NCBI RefSeq assembly: GCF_000981385.1
Contig: NZ_LATZ01000005.1
Span: 124,001-188,000 of the forward strand
From: Bacillus sp. SA1-12
GTDB taxonomy: Bacteria > Bacillota > Bacilli > Bacillales > Bacillaceae
Direction of reading: 5' to 3'
Length of the DNA stretch: 64,000 nt
Shown: piece after piece, positions 61,038-64,000 of the stretch
How the letters are laid out: the number at the start of each line of letters is the position of its first letter
How positions within the stretch are numbered: the stretch's first letter is position 1
Program-made: the position numbers and the translations under genes
Notes under the pieces: generated by a model
The model's database searches: none
Told to the model about the DNA's origin: nothing
What the model saw: the letters and a program-made list of their open reading frames with translations, nothing else

Positions 61038-61691
61038 TTACTTTTCCCAATTACAATCCTCTTTCAGCACTGTAGCCGGACTGCCTCCTATTATACAGCG
61101 GTACTTGTTTTCAAAGTTCTTTGAAACAATGGTTCCGTAACCAACAACACAATCATCTCCAATTCTAGCGCCCTTTAGAATGGAAGATTCAGAGCACAAC
61201 CATACATGGTTGCCAATGACCACTTTTTTTGGTTGGTTAATCTTTAGTCCATCTTTTATAATACTATGTCCATCACTGTCAATGATTGATACATTCCATC
61301 CTACTAACACGTTATCACCGGCCTCAAAGCTGTTTTCACAACTAAGCTTAAAGCCGTAATTTGTACTAAAATTAGCACCCAATACTACTGTACCTCCAAT
61401 ATTGATTACAGAACCTGTTCCAAAATCCGCTCTTCCTTTGACTATCATTTTTCCGTCTTTTGAGAAATTCAAATATCCTGAATCATTACGTAAAAATGAG
61501 CCTTCGTACATCCCAAATGTAACCTTTTTTATTTCTCCATCTAAACAAATACATCCCTTATGCAATGAACCGATTTTCGTTTTATAGGAAACCCATACAG
61601 GCAGCTTAATAGCCGTCGTCAAATCAAACATTTTCAAATTTACATATAAGCTTTTAGGCAGAGATAAAACATACCTAAATATTTTTTTCAT
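61038..61691 (-). CDS. left-handed beta-helix acyltransferase 2 (WcaF/NeuD-like fold)
   Basis: 217 aa with hexapeptide repeats GSVINIGGTVVLGANFSTNY, NVLVGWNVSIIDSDGHSIIK (DSDGH carries the catalytic His), VVIGNHVWLCSESSILKGAR, IGDDCVVGYGTIVSKNF and the end IIGGSPATVLKEDCNW. Probable sugar O-acetyltransferase of the second polysaccharide. It lies between GT2 and acyltransferase 1 genes. Confidence 0.85.
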   Translation of the reverse strand: MKKIFRYVLSLPKSLYVNLKMFDLTTAIKLPVWVSYKTKIGSLHKGCICLDGEIKKVTFGMYEGSFLRNDSGYLNFSKDGKMIVKGRADFGTGSVINIGGTVVLGANFSTNYGFKLSCENSFEAGDNVLVGWNVSIIDSDGHSIIKDGLKINQPKKVVIGNHVWLCSESSILKGARIGDDCVVGYGTIVSKNFENKYRCIIGGSPATVLKEDCNWEK

Positions 61692-61711
61692 AGCGACCCA
61701 TTCCCTGCGTT

Positions 61712-62578
61712 TTAATTTTTTGTACGAAGCAACGATGTCTTAGCAATATAAAGGTATGGCCAAAGCACCCTATAAACACATCCAGCACCATAGAATTTTC
61801 TATAATAATGCCAGCTCGATTTAATAGGCATACCCGTTCTCTTATGAAGAGCCTTGATTCTTTTCATAAAAGGTAATGAATTATCTTGCCAAGTGTTTTT
61901 AATTGAGTTTCTGGAACAGTAACCAATAAAGTTATACGCCACATAGACATTATATCCTTTTCTCACTATTCTCAGAGAATAATCATAGTCCGCACGGGAA
62001 TGCTCGTAGTAACTATCAATTTCTCCCACTTTTTCATAAAGGGAACGAGGAATCAAAAAACAATTCCAATTGCTTAAATTGCATTTAGCACAAGGGTATT
62101 TTGGTTCAACCATTACAGTTTTCTCTTTGAATGCTTTTCCATTCCACATTGCTCCACCATAAGTAAGTTTTACTGAGTTACTATCTTTTGTCGAACCAAC
62201 TACAGCGCACATAGTATCTCCTATGCTATCATAGCTTTTTAGCATTACTTCTAGCATTTTGTCCTGAAACTCCACATCATCATTGATCATCAAATAGAAA
62301 TCTGGCATGTGTTTTTCAGCTGCTCTTGTTGCACGCGCCATGCCCCGAGCCCAAAATAAATCTCCAGTTCCCTTTACAAATTCCACATCTGGATACTGCT
62401 TAAGTATTGTTTCTTGAGTTCCGTCTGTCGAACAGTCATCACAGATGACAATTTTCAAATCAATTATTTTATCCTTAGGTAAAACCTGTTCATTTAACGA
62501 CTTTATACATTTAAGAGTTTTTTCCCTACGGTTAAAACAAGTCAGAACCGCTACAATCTTAACTTTATTTATTAACAT
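61712..62578 (-). CDS. GT2 glycosyltransferase
   Basis: About 288 aa. GT-A fold: VKIVAVLTCFNRREKTLKCI, VICDDCSTDGTQETILKQYP, the NDDV metal-binding motif in FYLMINDDVEFQD, and an acceptor region RADYDYSLRIVRKGYNVYV. Inverting transferase of the second polysaccharide. The ATG at 62578 is chosen; the TTG at 62584 is also possible and overlaps the upstream gene by 4 nt. Confidence 0.87.
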   Translation of the reverse strand: MLINKVKIVAVLTCFNRREKTLKCIKSLNEQVLPKDKIIDLKIVICDDCSTDGTQETILKQYPDVEFVKGTGDLFWARGMARATRAAEKHMPDFYLMINDDVEFQDKMLEVMLKSYDSIGDTMCAVVGSTKDSNSVKLTYGGAMWNGKAFKEKTVMVEPKYPCAKCNLSNWNCFLIPRSLYEKVGEIDSYYEHSRADYDYSLRIVRKGYNVYVAYNFIGYCSRNSIKNTWQDNSLPFMKRIKALHKRTGMPIKSSWHYYRKFYGAGCVYRVLWPYLYIAKTSLLRTKN

Positions 62579-62580
62579 GT

Positions 62581-63165
62581 TCAATTGCTCTCTTCCTTAA
62601 TTTTAATGATTCTGGCCGGATTTCCAACCACAATAGCATTATCTGGAACATCCTTTATACAGACTGCTCCTGCGCCAATTTCGGCATTATTTCCGATAGT
62701 AATATTACCTAATACGATTGCTCCAGAATAGATACATACATTATCCCCAATTGTTGGTTTATCAACTTCCAGACCAGGCTGCGGCTTTCTTCCAATAGTC
62801 ACCTGTTGCCAAATAGAACAATTGTTACCAATTTTATGAGGTTCGATTACAGAGCCGTTCCCATGATAAATTGTAAGTCCTTCTCCTATCTTCCCTCCTA
62901 TTTCCAAACTTTCCATAGGGGGTAATGTGAATTTTCCGATTAAGCAAAGAATAAAACTTTGCTTATATCTGTAATAAAAAACATTCCTAAATGGAAGATT
63001 CCAGATCAAAACATATAATAAAGCAAACGTCTTGCTTTCATTCGTTACATCATAAACATACCCCATGCGCATTAAGTCTTTTTCAATCGCTTTTTTATTT
63101 CCCATATATAACAGTAAATGCGGCCATAACCGCCAGATGTTCAATATTGTAAATAGTTTTTTCAT
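62581..63165 (-). CDS. serine-acetyltransferase-like hexapeptide acyltransferase
   Basis: About 194 aa. Helical N-terminus followed by the SAT-type beta-helix: [60 protein letters not shown] and [20 protein letters not shown], then NPARIIK. The His in YHGNG is in the catalytic position of CysE-type enzymes. In polysaccharide loci such proteins acetylate sugars. The ATG at 63165 follows GGAGGATAAA; the longer reading to 63195 lacks a site. Confidence 0.85.
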   Translation of the reverse strand: MKKLFTILNIWRLWPHLLLYMGNKKAIEKDLMRMGYVYDVTNESKTFALLYVLIWNLPFRNVFYYRYKQSFILCLIGKFTLPPMESLEIGGKIGEGLTIYHGNGSVIEPHKIGNNCSIWQQVTIGRKPQPGLEVDKPTIGDNVCIYSGAIVLGNITIGNNAEIGAGAVCIKDVPDNAIVVGNPARIIKIKEESN

Positions 63166-63205
63166 TTTATCCTCCGATACCCGCGGTATAACCAATCCTT
63201 AGTAA

Positions 63206-64000
63206 TCAATACTTCTTTCTTACAATTCTTCCTACAGAATATTTAAAGGATTTTATAAAGCACTCAACCGGTTTCTTACATTTTTTTGAATAGTGCCAAT
63301 ATCTCTTAAAATTTCTTTCCCAAAAGAAAACTTTGGCCCATTCGATATAATAGTGGCTATAAACCGTGGCTGCAATTTCTTTTCCTAATCCCTCTATGAT
63401 AGGCTTCATCTTTTGGATAAAATACAGACCATTCTCTTCCACTTTCCTTGCAGAATTAGGTACATTTCTATCTAGTAGTACTTTTTCAACACCCACTTCC
63501 GCTACAGCACCGCATTTGTATCTATCAAGGATTCTCACAAGTAGCTCCCAATCTTGATGTCGTCTAAAACTTTCATCAAAACCATTCACTTCTTCAAAAA
63601 CAGATCGACGAATCATTATGTTAGAGGAACACAATCTAGTCTTCCAGAGGAGCATTGGAAGCAGGATGTCCCCTTCAATATGGGCCTCCAACTTATGCTT
63701 TTCATGTTTTGAATAAATTTCCAATATTGAGCAATAGACAATTCCAAAATCTTCAGAAAGGGTTTCAAATTTCTCTACCTGCTTCAAAACTTTGTCAGGC
63801 AGATATGAATCATCATCATCTAAAAAGCAGAGATACTCGCCCTTAGAATGCCTAAAACCGGTATTTCTTGCTGCAGAACCGTTTCTATTTTTATCGTGGG
63901 AAACATAAGTCACATTAGATAGAGAACTATATTTTTCCATCGCCTGTTCAGTTTTAATTTGATCTACCGTGTCCTTACCATTATCATCAACTACAATAAT
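63206..64000 (-). CDS. GT2 glycosyltransferase, 5' end outside window
   Basis: The frame stays open to base 64000, where it reads IIVVDDNGKDTVDQIKTEQA, the canonical GT2 nucleotide-binding motif normally near residue 35. The N-terminus therefore lies beyond the window and the internal ATG at 63940 is not the start. Further motifs: NGSAARNTGFRHSKGEYLCF, LDDDDSYLP (metal site) and ETLSEDFGIVYCS. C-terminal part is basic (KKCKKPVECFIKSFKYSVGR). Confidence 0.88.
   Translation of the reverse strand: MIVVDDNGKDTVDQIKTEQAMEKYSSLSNVTYVSHDKNRNGSAARNTGFRHSKGEYLCFLDDDDSYLPDKVLKQVEKFETLSEDFGIVYCSILEIYSKHEKHKLEAHIEGDILLPMLLWKTRLCSSNIMIRRSVFEEVNGFDESFRRHQDWELLVRILDRYKCGAVAEVGVEKVLLDRNVPNSARKVEENGLYFIQKMKPIIEGLGKEIAATVYSHYYIEWAKVFFWERNFKRYWHYSKKCKKPVECFIKSFKYSVGRIVRKKY

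Overview
The window is chromosomal DNA from a low-GC Gram-positive rod of the Bacillaceae (Bacillus, Neobacillus, Metabacillus or similar). The evidence is strong AGGAGG ribosome binding sites, frequent TTG and GTG starts, SipW/camelysin matrix genes, a CpsD-type tyrosine kinase with a PHP-type phosphatase, sequences matching Spo0A, PhoP and CcpA boxes, and a degraded intergenic repeat I recognise from Bacillus. No rRNA, tRNA, CRISPR array, complete insertion sequence or prophage was seen. Nearly all genes lie on the minus strand. All calls come from reading the sequence; no database search was run.

Layout. 0-3 kb: a sugar-acid type MFS transporter (cut by the window edge) behind a perfect 18-bp palindrome, a carboxylesterase and a small secreted protein. 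3.1-10.3 kb: two very large secreted enzymes, a PA14/purple-acid-phosphatase protein followed by a GH92 mannosidase. They share a C-terminal module and sit behind a textbook four-repeat Pho box. 10.6-18.9 kb: a small sigma-70-like gene, then a LacI-regulated sugar ABC transporter (two permeases and a binding lipoprotein) with an intracellular clan GH-A glycosidase. 19.6-23 kb: a WXG100-like/YfjA-D-like type VII secretion cassette. 23.2-23.75 kb: the tail of a dead sigma-factor gene followed by a 52-bp tandem repeat array. 23.8-26.2 kb: two camelysin/TasA-like matrix proteins, a TapA-like protein and SipW. 26.2-27.8 kb: a Tat-exported PhoX-type phosphatase with its own Pho box. 28-32.2 kb: small genes (RibD-C reductase, NUMOD3/HTH protein, small proteins) and a membrane GT2.

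32.3-48.1 kb is a complete exopolysaccharide locus. Read from the right it holds chain-length protein, tyrosine kinase, PHP phosphatase, UDP-glucose dehydrogenase, GalU, initiating sugar transferase, Wzy, pyruvyl transferase, Wzx, a GT-B transferase, the Alg14/Alg13-like split transferase and a GDP-mannose synthase. A membrane-anchored GH10 xylanase and a second chain-length/kinase pair follow. Perfect Spo0A boxes precede both chain-length genes. After a 2-kb AT-rich stretch with almost no genes, 50-64 kb is a second, AT-rich polysaccharide locus: transferases, Wzy, Wzx, three hexapeptide acyltransferases, a second GDP-mannose synthase and a frameshifted heparinase II/III-type lyase lipoprotein. 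Here a manC-glycosyltransferase unit has been duplicated and reciprocally decayed around the lyase.

The most interesting hypothesis is that the Pho-controlled phosphatase and GH92 pair strips phosphate from mannose-capped phosphomannan such as yeast or fungal cell wall. The GH92 carries Gln where the catalytic acid Glu is normally found, which is the change known from a mannose-1-phospho-6-mannose uncapping GH92.
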